From positions 1 to 15,265 of the forward strand of contig JAHDGT010000055.1 in NCBI GenBank assembly GCA_020631675.1: 15,265 bases of DNA, in the 5' to 3' direction. This DNA comes from Bacteroidota bacterium (lineage in GTDB: Bacteria; Bacteroidota; Bacteroidia; Chitinophagales; UBA2359). This document shows, piece by piece, positions 1 to 7,774 of this stretch. The notes under the pieces were generated by a model. The model made no database searches. It had not been told where the DNA came from and saw nothing but the letters and a program-made list of their open reading frames with translations. The position numbers and the translations under genes were made by a program. Positions within the stretch are counted from its first letter, which is position 1. Every line of letters starts with the position of its first letter.

Positions 1-1
1 A

Positions 2-799
2 TTACAACTGTCCACACAAAAAGATGAAATCTTCAATATGCAATTGCTCAGCTCTCTTTTGTAATAAAGTTTCCAGACGTTCCGATTTTGGTTCATTCCA
101 TTGCACACTAGCAAGCGCATTTCTCAGCTTTTTTCGCCGTTGACTAAAAGCCAATTTCACCATCCATTTAAAACGCTTATGATCAATTAGCTCGTCGTAC
201 TGCTTATTCCTAAGCACTCTGATCACACCAGAACGAACTTTAGGTGGAGGATCAAAACAATCCGCTTCCACCGTAAATAAATAATCAACCGTATAATAAG
301 CTTGCAGTAAAACACTGATCACACCATAAGCTTTAGAACCAGGAGATGCCGCTAGTCGTTCCGCCACTTCCTTCTGGAACATGCCCACCAACTGATCGGC
401 TTTATCCTTATGATCCAACAGCTGAAAGATGATCTGACTACTAATATTGTAAGGGAAGTTTCCAATAATAGAGAACTCGCCTCCCATCTCTTCACTCAAA
501 TCCACTTTTAATACATCCGCTTCAATAATTCGGTCTTTTAAAGCAGGAAACTTCGAACGTAACTCATTCGGCAAGCGTTTATCCGCCTCCACACAATACA
601 GATCCAAATCTTTCCGCTCCAATAAAAAACGAGTTAAAACACCTCCCCCGGGGCCAATTTCTAAAACCCTGAAAACTTGCATAGGGTCTTCTTTGACCAC
701 TTTTTGAGGACGCCCATCGAATTGTAGCGCATTTACGATATCCATTGCGATATCATCACGATTCAAAAAATGCTGTCCGAATGATTTGAGCTTTTTCAT
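2..799 (-). CDS. rsmA: 16S rRNA (adenine1518-N6/adenine1519-N6)-dimethyltransferase RsmA (KsgA)
   Basis: This enzyme uses S-adenosylmethionine to dimethylate two adjacent adenines in the 3'-terminal hairpin of 16S rRNA, a late step in small-subunit maturation. The 265-residue product has the family's motifs in order: FGQHFL near the N-terminus (residues 7-12), the SAM-binding EIGPGGG (47-53), an acidic residue after strand 2 (CVEAD, 69-73), the catalytic NFPY tetrapeptide (114-117; usually N-[LIF]-P-Y), the FDPPPKVRSG segment (182-191), and a C-terminal SQRRKKLRNAL block. Length is normal for the family. The reading frame stays open 19 codons upstream to position 856, but that extension lies in an intergenic repeat and is not protein-like, whereas the ATG at 799 gives the standard MKKLKSFGQHFL start. 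The gene is complete, with its stop codon at positions 2-4. It lies downstream of accC and the DUF255 gene on the same strand, separated by the repeat. Identification is very secure. Confidence 0.97.
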   Translation of the reverse strand: MKKLKSFGQHFLNRDDIAMDIVNALQFDGRPQKVVKEDPMQVFRVLEIGPGGGVLTRFLLERKDLDLYCVEADKRLPNELRSKFPALKDRIIEADVLKVDLSEEMGGEFSIIGNFPYNISSQIIFQLLDHKDKADQLVGMFQKEVAERLAASPGSKAYGVISVLLQAYYTVDYLFTVEADCFDPPPKVRSGVIRVLRNKQYDELIDHKRFKWMVKLAFSQRRKKLRNALASVQWNEPKSERLETLLQKRAEQLHIEDFIFLCGQL

Positions 800-810
800 G
801 TTTGTTAGAT

Positions 811-985
811 TAGGCTGCGCCCCTCCGCAAGCTCCGGGTCGGGCTATCCGTTCCAATTCGGCAGTTGTTCGCTGCTTCGCTGGCAGGGCTAAAAATGGCT
901 ACCTCTGGGCCGCCTTTTTAGCCCGCCGCTCAGGGCGCTCCTTAACTGCCTCATTTCCTCTCCTATCCCTCGCAGAGATTCCCCG
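811..985 (-). repeat. Structured intergenic repeat, copy 1
   Basis: This copy fills most of the gap between the DUF255 stop and the rsmA start. Read on the minus strand it contains GGGATAGGAG (plus-strand 960-969), then a 47-base core (881-927) identical to the core of copy 2 at 12910-12956, then GAACGGATAGCCCG (840-853). The core is an imperfect palindrome: GGGCTAAAAA pairs with TTTTTAGCCC and an inner GGC pairs with GCC around a loop of about 12 bases. An outer 7-bp stem, GGCAGTT/AACTGCC (944-950 with 860-866), encloses it. Outer boundaries are approximate because similarity fades. No open reading frame in it looks protein-coding. It could be a mobile REP/MITE-like element, a structured RNA in the 3' untranslated region, or a termination/processing signal; the sequence does not decide among these. 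Confidence 0.85.
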
Positions 986-993
986 GGCTAATT

Positions 994-3117
994 CTACTTC
1001 ATTAATGGCAGTGCTTTTTCTACTGTATTCACCGGGAATTTACATACCTTTTGCTGACAAACATAGATACGGGTATCCCCTTCTACCAACTTGCCTTTCA
1101 AAAGCTCTAAAGAGCCCTCTGTTTCTCCACCTAATACTAAGTTGTTAGGCAGAAAGTGCTGATCCAACTCCTTGCGAAGTTTTTTCGCATCCGGACCAAC
1201 AATGGCCACTTCATAGGGTTCTTTGACCGTTTGCAAGATCAAATGCGCCCAATTGGAATAAAAGTTAGGCTGTAATAAAATATCGTCTTTCACATTTTTC
1301 AACATCTGTGCGGACAACTCCATTTTCTTTTTATCATACTGGTAGGTACCCAATAGTTTCAACGCTTTCGCCATACTACTATTGGAACCCGGTATCACAT
1401 TATCCGCCACTTCCATTTTGCGGGCGATCAGCGCAGGGTCCAGATCACTGGTATACATGAACATGCCCGATTCCGCATCCAAGAAATGCGCAATGGCATA
1501 TTCTGCCAGCTTGTTCGCCTCGTCCAACCATTGCTCATCAAAAGTAGCTTGATACAATGCAACAAAGGCTTCTATCAATAAGCTGTAATCATCTAAAAAA
1601 GCATTGATGCTTGATTTCCCGTCCTTGTAATTACGGTCTAAACGTCCATCGCTTTTCATCATATTTTTTTTGATAAAGTCCGCATTCTTTAGCGCGTAAT
1701 TCAAGTAATCCTCTTTATCAAAAACTCGATAAGCATCCACTAAGCCCTTCAACATGAGCGCGTTCCAAGCGGTTAGCACTTTATCATCCAAACCTGGACG
1801 TACCCGCTTGGATCTTTCTTTGAATAGCTTTTCTTTACCTCTGGCTAAAAGAGCATCCAATTCACTTTCCGTAAGCTCTTTCTTCTCCGCGAAGCGCGCC
1901 TTAGGTGTACGCACATGTAAAATGTTTTTATGCTCTTCCCAATTGCCATTCTCCGTGATCCTATAGTACTTGGAAAAAAGGTCGGCATCTTCGCCTAAAG
2001 TCTGATTCACCTCCTCTTTAGTGAATACATAAAACTTGCCCTCTTCTCCTTCACTATCCGCATCTAAAGAAGAGTAGTAGCCACCTTCGTCCGATCGCAA
2101 CTCCCTATTCACAAAAGTGATCGTTTCTTCTACTACCTGCTTATAGAGAGGGTCTTTTGTAAGTTGATAAGCCTCACTGTACAAACTGACCAGCTGCCCA
2201 TTATCATACAGCATTTTTTCAAAGTGTGGCACTAACCAATCCGCATCTACACTATAGCGAGCAAAGCCACCCCCTAAGTGGTCATAAATACCTCCATAAG
2301 CCATCTCATTAAGCGTTACCGTCACGGCTTTGAGGGCATCTTCATCAGCTGTTAAATGATAATGACGAAGTAAATACTGATAGTTATTCGGCATAGGGAA
2401 TTTAGGAGCACCTTTCTTACCTCCTTTAGAGAAGTCGATTCTTGGCTTCCATTTCTCGAATAGGGATTCCACTTCAGCCATTTCAAAAGTGGCATCTTCA
2501 TTTTTCAAGGGTACCATTTCCAATTGGCGTACCCCTTCTGTTATTTTTTCCGCCTGTGCGATGAGTTCTTCCTTATTGTTCTCATACTCGTTAGAAAAGT
2601 ACTTGGTCAGTTCCAACCAATCGGATTTCGGGTAGTAGGTGCCTGCGAATATTGGTCGACCATCAGGAAGAGCGATCGCATTCAGTGGCCAACCACCTCT
2701 TTGATTGATCAAGTAAACCGCATCCATATAGATCTGATCCACATCAGGTCGTTCTTCCCGATCCACTTTGATGTTCACGAATTTTTCGTTCATCAATTCA
2801 GCAACAGTAGTATCCTCAAAACTCTCATGTTCCATCACATGGCACCAATGACAGGCCGCATAGCCTACACTGATGATCAATAACTTATCTTCTTTCTGTG
2901 CTTTTTGAAGTGCTTCATCTCCCCAAGGATACCAATTCACTGGATTATGGGCATGTTGCAGTAGATACGGACTGCTTTCATTGACCAAAGCATTCGTATA
3001 GGCATGCTCTCCACTATGTCCGTTCTGTGTTGAAGAACCCGCACCTGTATTACAAGCCGCTGCAAGTGACAACAATGCCGATACCAGTAAAATGAATAAA
3101 TATTTATTGAAAGTCAT
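994..3117 (-). CDS. DUF255 (YyaL / SPATA20-type) thioredoxin-domain protein with lipoprotein-type signal
   Basis: This belongs to the large DUF255 family (YyaL in Bacillus, SPATA20 in mammals), which joins an N-terminal thioredoxin-like domain to a C-terminal alpha/alpha-toroid domain resembling sugar-processing enzymes. The biochemical role of the family is not well established. From the ATG at 3117 the protein has 707 residues. The conserved start of the domain is visible (NESSPYLLQHAHNPVNWYPW), followed by the redox motif C-H-W-C (cysteines 89 and 92), an HFEKMLYDNGQL segment, and the usual C-terminal C-x4-C-x-[FA]-PV signature. The N-terminus is MTFNKYLFILLVSALLSLAAAC, a charged start plus hydrophobic stretch ending in a cysteine (22), which resembles a lipoprotein signal although the -3 residue is Ala, not the preferred Leu. 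Many family members lack such a signal, so this one is probably periplasmic or membrane-anchored. An alternative TTG start at 3138 would overlap the accC stop by 4 bases but adds seven residues ahead of the signal, so the ATG is preferred. Confidence 0.93.
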   Translation of the reverse strand: MTFNKYLFILLVSALLSLAAACNTGAGSSTQNGHSGEHAYTNALVNESSPYLLQHAHNPVNWYPWGDEALQKAQKEDKLLIISVGYAACHWCHVMEHESFEDTTVAELMNEKFVNIKVDREERPDVDQIYMDAVYLINQRGGWPLNAIALPDGRPIFAGTYYPKSDWLELTKYFSNEYENNKEELIAQAEKITEGVRQLEMVPLKNEDATFEMAEVESLFEKWKPRIDFSKGGKKGAPKFPMPNNYQYLLRHYHLTADEDALKAVTVTLNEMAYGGIYDHLGGGFARYSVDADWLVPHFEKMLYDNGQLVSLYSEAYQLTKDPLYKQVVEETITFVNRELRSDEGGYYSSLDADSEGEEGKFYVFTKEEVNQTLGEDADLFSKYYRITENGNWEEHKNILHVRTPKARFAEKKELTESELDALLARGKEKLFKERSKRVRPGLDDKVLTAWNALMLKGLVDAYRVFDKEDYLNYALKNADFIKKNMMKSDGRLDRNYKDGKSSINAFLDDYSLLIEAFVALYQATFDEQWLDEANKLAEYAIAHFLDAESGMFMYTSDLDPALIARKMEVADNVIPGSNSSMAKALKLLGTYQYDKKKMELSAQMLKNVKDDILLQPNFYSNWAHLILQTVKEPYEVAIVGPDAKKLRKELDQHFLPNNLVLGGETEGSLELLKGKLVEGDTRIYVCQQKVCKFPVNTVEKALPLMK

Positions 3118-3134
3118 GGTATTTGTAGATTCTA

Positions 3135-4640
3135 TCAACGACGTCTATTTTTCCAAGCACTTTTTGATTTAGATTCACTCGTCTCCATTTGCATACCCTG
3201 TGTAGCAGCACTATTTAAGGGATTACTCGATATCGCTTTAGCAGCAATATATGCTGCGATCTCAATAGCAGGATCATGTTCTATTATTGCTTCGGATTTT
3301 CTTGTATTAAAGTGCTTTTTCACGAAATGCGTATCAAAGTCGCCGCTAATGAATGCAGGATGCTGCATAACAAAATCGCCAAATTGCAAAGTATTGGCCA
3401 CCCCCGTTATTCGGTATTCTGAGATCGCTCTACGCATTTTAGCTATCGCAGCAATGCGATCCTCAGCATGCACCACCAATTTCGCGATCATGGGATCATA
3501 ATAAATAGGAATATCCATTCCTTCTTCAAAACCATCATCTACCCGTACACCAGGACCTTGGGGTCTTTCATAAACACTCAAAGTACCGATATCTGGTAAA
3601 AACCCATTATCAGGATCCTCCGCATATACCCTTAATTCAATAGCATGTCCGTTGATTTTCAGCTCTTCTTGAGCGAAACCAAGCTTTTCTCCCCTAGCAA
3701 CTTTCACTTGCTCTTTAACCAAGTCAATCCCTGTGATCATCTCAGATACAGGATGTTCTACTTGCAAACGAGTATTCATTTCTAAAAAATAGAAGTTCTT
3801 ATGCTCATCTAACAAAAATTCAACCGTACCCGCACCAATATAGTCACAAGCTCTGGCTACATCTACCGCACATGCCCCCATGGCCTTGCGCAACTCAGGC
3901 GTTAAGACCGCGGAGGGTGCTTCTTCTATTACTTTCTGATGACGCCTTTGAACACTACATTCTCGCTCAAAAAGGTGCAGTACATTGCCGTGTTGGTCAG
4001 CTAGGATCTGTATTTCAATATGTCTCGGACCTGTAATATACTTTTCAATGAAAACAGAGCCATCACCAAAGGCCGACTCCGCTTCGCTAATCGCTCGGTT
4101 CATTTGACTTTCCAAATCGGAGGCTTTTTCTACCACACGCATCCCTTTACCACCACCACCCGCAGAGGCTTTGATCAAAATCGGAAAATCAATACTTTTG
4201 GCAATTTTTAATGCTTCATCTGGATCAGAAATGGCGTGATCAGTACCTGGAACCATGGGTATCTTATAGGCTTTAACAGCTTCTTTGGCCGCTAGCTTAC
4301 TCCCCATTACTCTAATCGCATGAGGTTTGGGTCCTATAAAGGTGATACCTGCTGCTGTGACCATTTCAGCAAAGTCCGCATTCTCAGCCAAAAAACCGAA
4401 ACCCGGATGAATGCCGTCAACAGCAAGAGCTTTAGCTTGTTCAACGATGTGATCAGCACGGAGGTAAGATTCCGCGGAGGGAGCTGGTCCAACACAGATA
4501 GCCTCATCAGCATAACGTACATGCGGAGAGTTCCTATCGGCCTCTGAAAAGATAGCGACCGTGGAAATGCCCATTTCTTTAATTGAGCGCATTATGCGTA
4601 GCGCGATCTCACCTCTGTTGGCAACGAGTATCTTTTTCAT
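3135..4640 (-). CDS. accC: Biotin carboxylase subunit of acetyl-/propionyl-CoA carboxylase
   Basis: The protein carboxylates the biotin carried on a partner carrier protein, using ATP and bicarbonate, as the first half-reaction of acetyl-CoA or propionyl-CoA carboxylase. The 501 residues show the N-terminal fold (MKKILVANRGEIALRI), the ATP-grasp glycine-rich loop GGGGKGMRVV (161-170), the ECSVQRRHQKVIEEAPS segment (about 227-243) and the catalytic EMNTRLQVEHPV stretch (287-298), so Glu287, Asn289 and Arg291 match the E. coli active-site residues shifted by one. The biotin carboxylase C-terminal domain follows (about 336-443) and then a short low-complexity, basic tail. There is no C-terminal biotin-carrier domain, so a separate carrier subunit is expected elsewhere. 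Whether it serves acetyl-CoA or propionyl-CoA cannot be told here; gene symbol accC is by family. The TTG three codons upstream (4649) is less likely than this ATG. The DUF255 gene follows closely and is probably co-transcribed. Confidence 0.95.
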   Translation of the reverse strand: MKKILVANRGEIALRIMRSIKEMGISTVAIFSEADRNSPHVRYADEAICVGPAPSAESYLRADHIVEQAKALAVDGIHPGFGFLAENADFAEMVTAAGITFIGPKPHAIRVMGSKLAAKEAVKAYKIPMVPGTDHAISDPDEALKIAKSIDFPILIKASAGGGGKGMRVVEKASDLESQMNRAISEAESAFGDGSVFIEKYITGPRHIEIQILADQHGNVLHLFERECSVQRRHQKVIEEAPSAVLTPELRKAMGACAVDVARACDYIGAGTVEFLLDEHKNFYFLEMNTRLQVEHPVSEMITGIDLVKEQVKVARGEKLGFAQEELKINGHAIELRVYAEDPDNGFLPDIGTLSVYERPQGPGVRVDDGFEEGMDIPIYYDPMIAKLVVHAEDRIAAIAKMRRAISEYRITGVANTLQFGDFVMQHPAFISGDFDTHFVKKHFNTRKSEAIIEHDPAIEIAAYIAAKAISSNPLNSAATQGMQMETSESKSKSAWKNRRR

Positions 4641-4653
4641 AGACCACAATGTA

Positions 4654-4682
4654 GTTTAAAGTCTTGTAAAAATGTATTTTTG
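4654..4682 (+). promoter_or_regulatory. Candidate Bacteroidota-type promoter for the DNA methyltransferase
   Basis: TATTTTTG at 4675-4682 is an exact match to the Bacteroidota -7 consensus TAnnTTTG and lies 17 bases before the methyltransferase ATG. The expected -33 TTTG element is only weakly represented (TTTA at 4655-4658, about 20 bases upstream). The 59-base gap between the divergent accC and methyltransferase starts must contain promoters for both, so the location is reasonable, but the -33 match is poor. Confidence 0.35.
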
Positions 4683-4699
4683 CTGATAATTAGCGAGAT

Positions 4700-5968
4700 A
4701 TGAATAAACCTTTAACTGTAGCGGAGCTTTTTGCGGGTGTTGGCGGGTTCAGATTAGGACTGGAAGGTGTACCTGGAGCAGAAAACACGAACTATAAAAT
4801 CATCTGGAGCAATCAGTTCGAGCCGAAGACCAAACGGCAGCATGCTTCACAGGTGTACGTGAATGTTTTCGGGGAGGATGGGCATACGAATACTGATATA
4901 GCCAAAGTAAAAACCGAAAACATACCCGACCATGATGTATTGGTTGGCGGATTTCCTTGTCAGGATTACTCTGTAGCCAAGGCCTTAACTCGATCCAAAG
5001 GCATCGTGGGGAAAAAAGGTGTGCTTTGGTGGCAGATCCATAGAGTTTTACAAGAGAAAGAGGAAAACCGTCCACAGTATTTGATATTAGAAAATGTGGA
5101 TCGACTTTTAAAGTCGCCCGTACATCAAAGAGGACGTGACTTCGCGATCATGCTGGCCTCTTTATCAGATTTGGGTTACGCAGTCGAATGGCGGGTCATC
5201 AATGCAGCAGACTATGGATTTCCGCAGCGGCGGCGGCGTGTTTTCATCATTGGCTATCACCAACGGTCTCCCCTATATAAGATGATCAAAGACTGGGAAG
5301 ACTGGGTGATGTATGATGGCGTATTAGCAGATTCTTTCCCAGTGGAGCAGAAACCGGGCACCAAGATATCCAAAGGAGACATGAAGGGTTTCTTGAAGAA
5401 GTTGAGTGATAATTTCAATACTGAGGATCCGAAAGTATCTCCATTTTTGAATGCGGGAATCATGATCGATCGTCAATTCATGAGCATGCAAACTGCTGCG
5501 GTTTACTCTGGGAAATACACCACCCTCAAAGATATTCTGCTAAAAGAATCCAGAGTACCTGAAGAATTTTACATTACTAAAGATCAGTTAGCAGCTTGGC
5601 AGTATCAAAAAGGAGCGAAAAGAGAACAAAGGGAGAACAAACGTACAGGGCATATTTACACCTATAATGAAGGGGCAATGGTTTTTCCGGACGCTCTAGA
5701 CCAAGCCAGCAGAACTATCATTACTGGCGAGGGTGGGAAATCTCCATCTCGCTTTAAACATGTGGTGAAGGTGAGAAGTAAATACCGCCGATTAACCCCT
5801 ATTGAGCTAGAACGATTGAATACTTTCCCCGATGATCATACTATAGGGCAATCAGATACTAAACGTGCTTACTTGATGGGCAATGCCTTGGTGGTAGGAG
5901 TAGTGAATAAATTGGGGAAAACCTTATCGAGTTACCACAATTACGCAGCCACTAAATCTTTGATTTGA
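4700..5968 (+). CDS. DNA (cytosine-5)-methyltransferase, apparently without a restriction partner
   Basis: This 422-residue enzyme transfers a methyl group from SAM to carbon 5 of cytosine in a specific DNA sequence. The family's ordered motifs are present: motif I VAELFAGVGGFRLGL (7-21), motif IV with the catalytic cysteine in GGFPCQDYSVA (Cys87), motif VI ENVDR (131-135), motif VIII QRRRRVFIIG (176-185), a target-recognition region (about 190-350) that includes GEGGKSPSRFKHVV, motif IX RRLTPIELERLNTFP (about 363-377) and motif X GNALVVGVVNKLG (394-406). The extended SVAKALTR...GKKGVLWW stretch after the catalytic motif reminds me of type II methyltransferases of the Sau96I kind, but the target sequence cannot be read from it. 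All catalytic motifs look intact. No restriction endonuclease is recognisable next to it; the only close neighbour is an unknown gene converging on its 3' end with a 28-base overlap. It may be an orphan methyltransferase or the remnant of a restriction-modification system. Confidence 0.95.
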   Translation: MNKPLTVAELFAGVGGFRLGLEGVPGAENTNYKIIWSNQFEPKTKRQHASQVYVNVFGEDGHTNTDIAKVKTENIPDHDVLVGGFPCQDYSVAKALTRSKGIVGKKGVLWWQIHRVLQEKEENRPQYLILENVDRLLKSPVHQRGRDFAIMLASLSDLGYAVEWRVINAADYGFPQRRRRVFIIGYHQRSPLYKMIKDWEDWVMYDGVLADSFPVEQKPGTKISKGDMKGFLKKLSDNFNTEDPKVSPFLNAGIMIDRQFMSMQTAAVYSGKYTTLKDILLKESRVPEEFYITKDQLAAWQYQKGAKREQRENKRTGHIYTYNEGAMVFPDALDQASRTIITGEGGKSPSRFKHVVKVRSKYRRLTPIELERLNTFPDDHTIGQSDTKRAYLMGNALVVGVVNKLGKTLSSYHNYAATKSLI

Positions 5969-6309
5969 AAGGCGAACATTTCGCGCCAATCGGCCCTGCC
6001 CAAGTGACGGTTTCGGGCTATACTAAAAGTGATATCTTCTACTATGAAAGTGATTCGGATCATTGTCACGGATTCTTCGCAGAAGGAACGTATTTGACGC
6101 GCTAGCTTCTTCGCATCTTTCGCCATGTCAGAACGAGACTTATCATACATGCTTTTGGGATGTACGAAGGAAATACAAAGCATATCTTCCTCCTGCCACA
6201 TATAATACTCTTCGCATTCACAGTGGTTTGCGAATACCTCCAATAGCTCTTTACCCTCGGGAGTTACCTTGGGACTGGCTTTAGATGGTGGTGTTGGCTT
6301 GAAAAGCAT
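5941..6309 (-). CDS. Hypothetical protein converging on the methyltransferase
   Basis: I do not recognise this 122-residue protein. It begins MLFKPTPPSKASPK, has an acidic, aromatic centre (CECEEYYMWQEEDM) followed by a hydrophobic strand (LCISFV), a basic helix-like stretch (KDAKKLARQIRSF), another strand (TMIRITFIVEDITFSI) and a C-terminal region ending in DLVAA. The alternation suggests a small alpha/beta fold without a signal peptide or membrane segment. No nuclease motif is evident. The ATG at 6309 is chosen over a TTG at 6336 that adds only nine residues. Its last 28 bases overlap the 3' end of the DNA methyltransferase on the opposite strand, a tail-to-tail arrangement with no room for a terminator between them. 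A functional link to the methyltransferase is possible but nothing in the sequence shows it. Confidence 0.7.
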   Translation of the reverse strand: MLFKPTPPSKASPKVTPEGKELLEVFANHCECEEYYMWQEEDMLCISFVHPKSMYDKSRSDMAKDAKKLARQIRSFCEESVTMIRITFIVEDITFSIARNRHLGRADWREMFAFQIKDLVAA

Positions 6310-6355
6310 TGAGGTAAGATTTCTTTGAATTACCAAGTGCTAGTTTTTTACAGCT

Positions 6356-6363
6356 CAAAATTA
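6356..6363 (-). promoter_or_regulatory. Candidate -7 promoter element for the 122-residue hypothetical gene
   Basis: On the minus strand this reads TAATTTTG, matching the Bacteroidota -7 consensus TAnnTTTG, and it lies about 46 bases ahead of the ATG at 6309. No convincing TTTG is seen at the -33 position. In such AT-rich DNA an isolated 8-base match can arise by chance, so confidence is low. Confidence 0.25.
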
Positions 6364-6424
6364 AGATTAGTAATTTCGTTAGCTGTTAAGGTATTTTTAA
6401 GGAATCATTATATAAATGCGTGAT

Positions 6425-7774
6425 CTAAACAGTTTTTCTTACAACCCAAATGCGCTCTATTAGAAATAAAAGTACAATTAAATACCACAAATACGGATAT
6501 GCGTATATGTTATTTTTCTCTTGACCGACGGTAAAAGACTTTTCTTCTTCCGCTTGATCTTTACTACTATCTCTCCGTTTGTCTTGTCTTATTCTTCTTC
6601 GGTCTTCTCCTTTTAGTGGGTTTGCAAACTGTTGATTATAAATCTCTTCAATCCATAGTGGAAATTCCCCTTGTAACACCCAATCATTGCTTTGCTCGTT
6701 GAATCTGGTATGCATTTCATAGGCATAGCCGCTACTATTTTTTATTCGGCTTAATAATGCTTGTTCATGGGCGGTACACCACACCACTTCCTGATCATTT
6801 TCTATAGGATCAATATTGTCAGCTGATGAATGAAAGGTGGGTATTGGCATACTGAGTGCTTTGTCAGCCACCATGATATTACTCTCCCGTTCAAATCTTG
6901 CAGTAAATAACTTCGGATCATACATTAAGTGATTCACATTTTGGAGACGATCATAAGGTACTTCCGTTGATGCGTCACTGAGATAGAATACAAAGTCAAA
7001 CGCCTCAAAATTATCCGATGCGTTCCCGATCAATTTCTTTTCCCATGATAAGGGGCGACCACTATACTTCAAAGCTTTTAATGCTGCTATAACATATCGA
7101 GCATCCATTTCCAGTCCGGAAGCATGAAATAGTCCAATGTTCAAAGACTTATTTTGCTCTATCTTTTCTTCATTTTGCATTAGCTGAGGCAATAAGTGAA
7201 CATTCAGATATTTGGGAAAATCAAGTTGTGCCCCATTAAATTGTGCTAAACGATCTGAAAGGAAACAATGTAATTCTTGATTCTTGTCATTATGCTTTGC
7301 TGCAATATGCTGCAATTTTCGCCCTGCATAATTTAAAGGTTCTGCAGCTTTGTAAAACAGCTTATTCGTATCGGCTTGAAGGATGCCATTGTTTGTCAGG
7401 CAAAACAATTGCAAAGAATCTCTTTGAGGCAACCCATCAATGAATTGGGTAATAGGTGGGTATTGATCTATAGGCAATAAGTCCGATGAGATAAAGAGCT
7501 TGTGTACCCTTCTCTCTGTCCTATCTTGGAAATAGGAATAAAAGGGGTTTAACAACAAAAAAACAAGGAAACATATGGTCAACACACGCAAAAAAAACAA
7601 TAGTGGCTCTGAAAATCTAAGTCTACGCCATTGTTTTTGCTTCTCTGGGTCTATAAATCTTATACTGGGAAATAAAATAGGCTTTGGTTTGCGCTTATTC
7701 CACAAATGAATGACCAGAGGAAGTACCAAAGCGCAAAGCAATGATAGATATGATATGGACTCAAAGCCTATCAT
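6425..7774 (-). CDS. BatA-domain membrane protein
   Basis: The N-terminus matches the BatA (aerotolerance regulator N-terminal) domain: a first membrane segment (about 9-24), the basic signature HLWNKRKPKPILFPSIRFI (23-41), and a second membrane segment (about 56-77) beginning EPLLFFLRVL. A long extracytoplasmic-type region follows, then a highly charged linker (about 389-412, rich in Arg, Asp, Lys and Glu) and a final membrane helix (about 426-443). At 449 residues it is shorter than many BatA-domain proteins of Bacteroidota, and no von Willebrand A metal-binding DxSxS motif is visible. The start ATG overlaps the stop of the upstream DUF58 gene in an ATGA quartet, so the two are translationally coupled. 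Related genes usually lie in MoxR-DUF58-BatA clusters tied to envelope or stress functions; the exact role is unknown. The family call is firm and the function is not. Confidence 0.87.
   Translation of the reverse strand: MIGFESISYLSLLCALVLPLVIHLWNKRKPKPILFPSIRFIDPEKQKQWRRLRFSEPLLFFLRVLTICFLVFLLLNPFYSYFQDRTERRVHKLFISSDLLPIDQYPPITQFIDGLPQRDSLQLFCLTNNGILQADTNKLFYKAAEPLNYAGRKLQHIAAKHNDKNQELHCFLSDRLAQFNGAQLDFPKYLNVHLLPQLMQNEEKIEQNKSLNIGLFHASGLEMDARYVIAALKALKYSGRPLSWEKKLIGNASDNFEAFDFVFYLSDASTEVPYDRLQNVNHLMYDPKLFTARFERESNIMVADKALSMPIPTFHSSADNIDPIENDQEVVWCTAHEQALLSRIKNSSGYAYEMHTRFNEQSNDWVLQGEFPLWIEEIYNQQFANPLKGEDRRRIRQDKRRDSSKDQAEEEKSFTVGQEKNNIYAYPYLWYLIVLLFLIERIWVVRKTV

Noticed and set aside
800..856. 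A 19-residue N-terminal extension of rsmA from a start at 856
   Set aside because: It lies within the dispersed repeat, and the family's standard start is the ATG at 799.
786..1148. Plus-strand open frame of 120 residues
   Set aside because: It covers the repeat and the antisense of the DUF255 gene end; its composition does not look protein-like.
4334..4522. Minus-strand open frame inside accC
   Set aside because: It is an out-of-frame shadow of the well-conserved biotin carboxylase.
6350..6386. Inverted repeat ACAGCT/AGCTGT as a terminator between the BatA-domain gene and the small hypothetical gene
   Set aside because: The stem is only six bases with a 25-base loop, and no T-run follows it in the direction of transcription.
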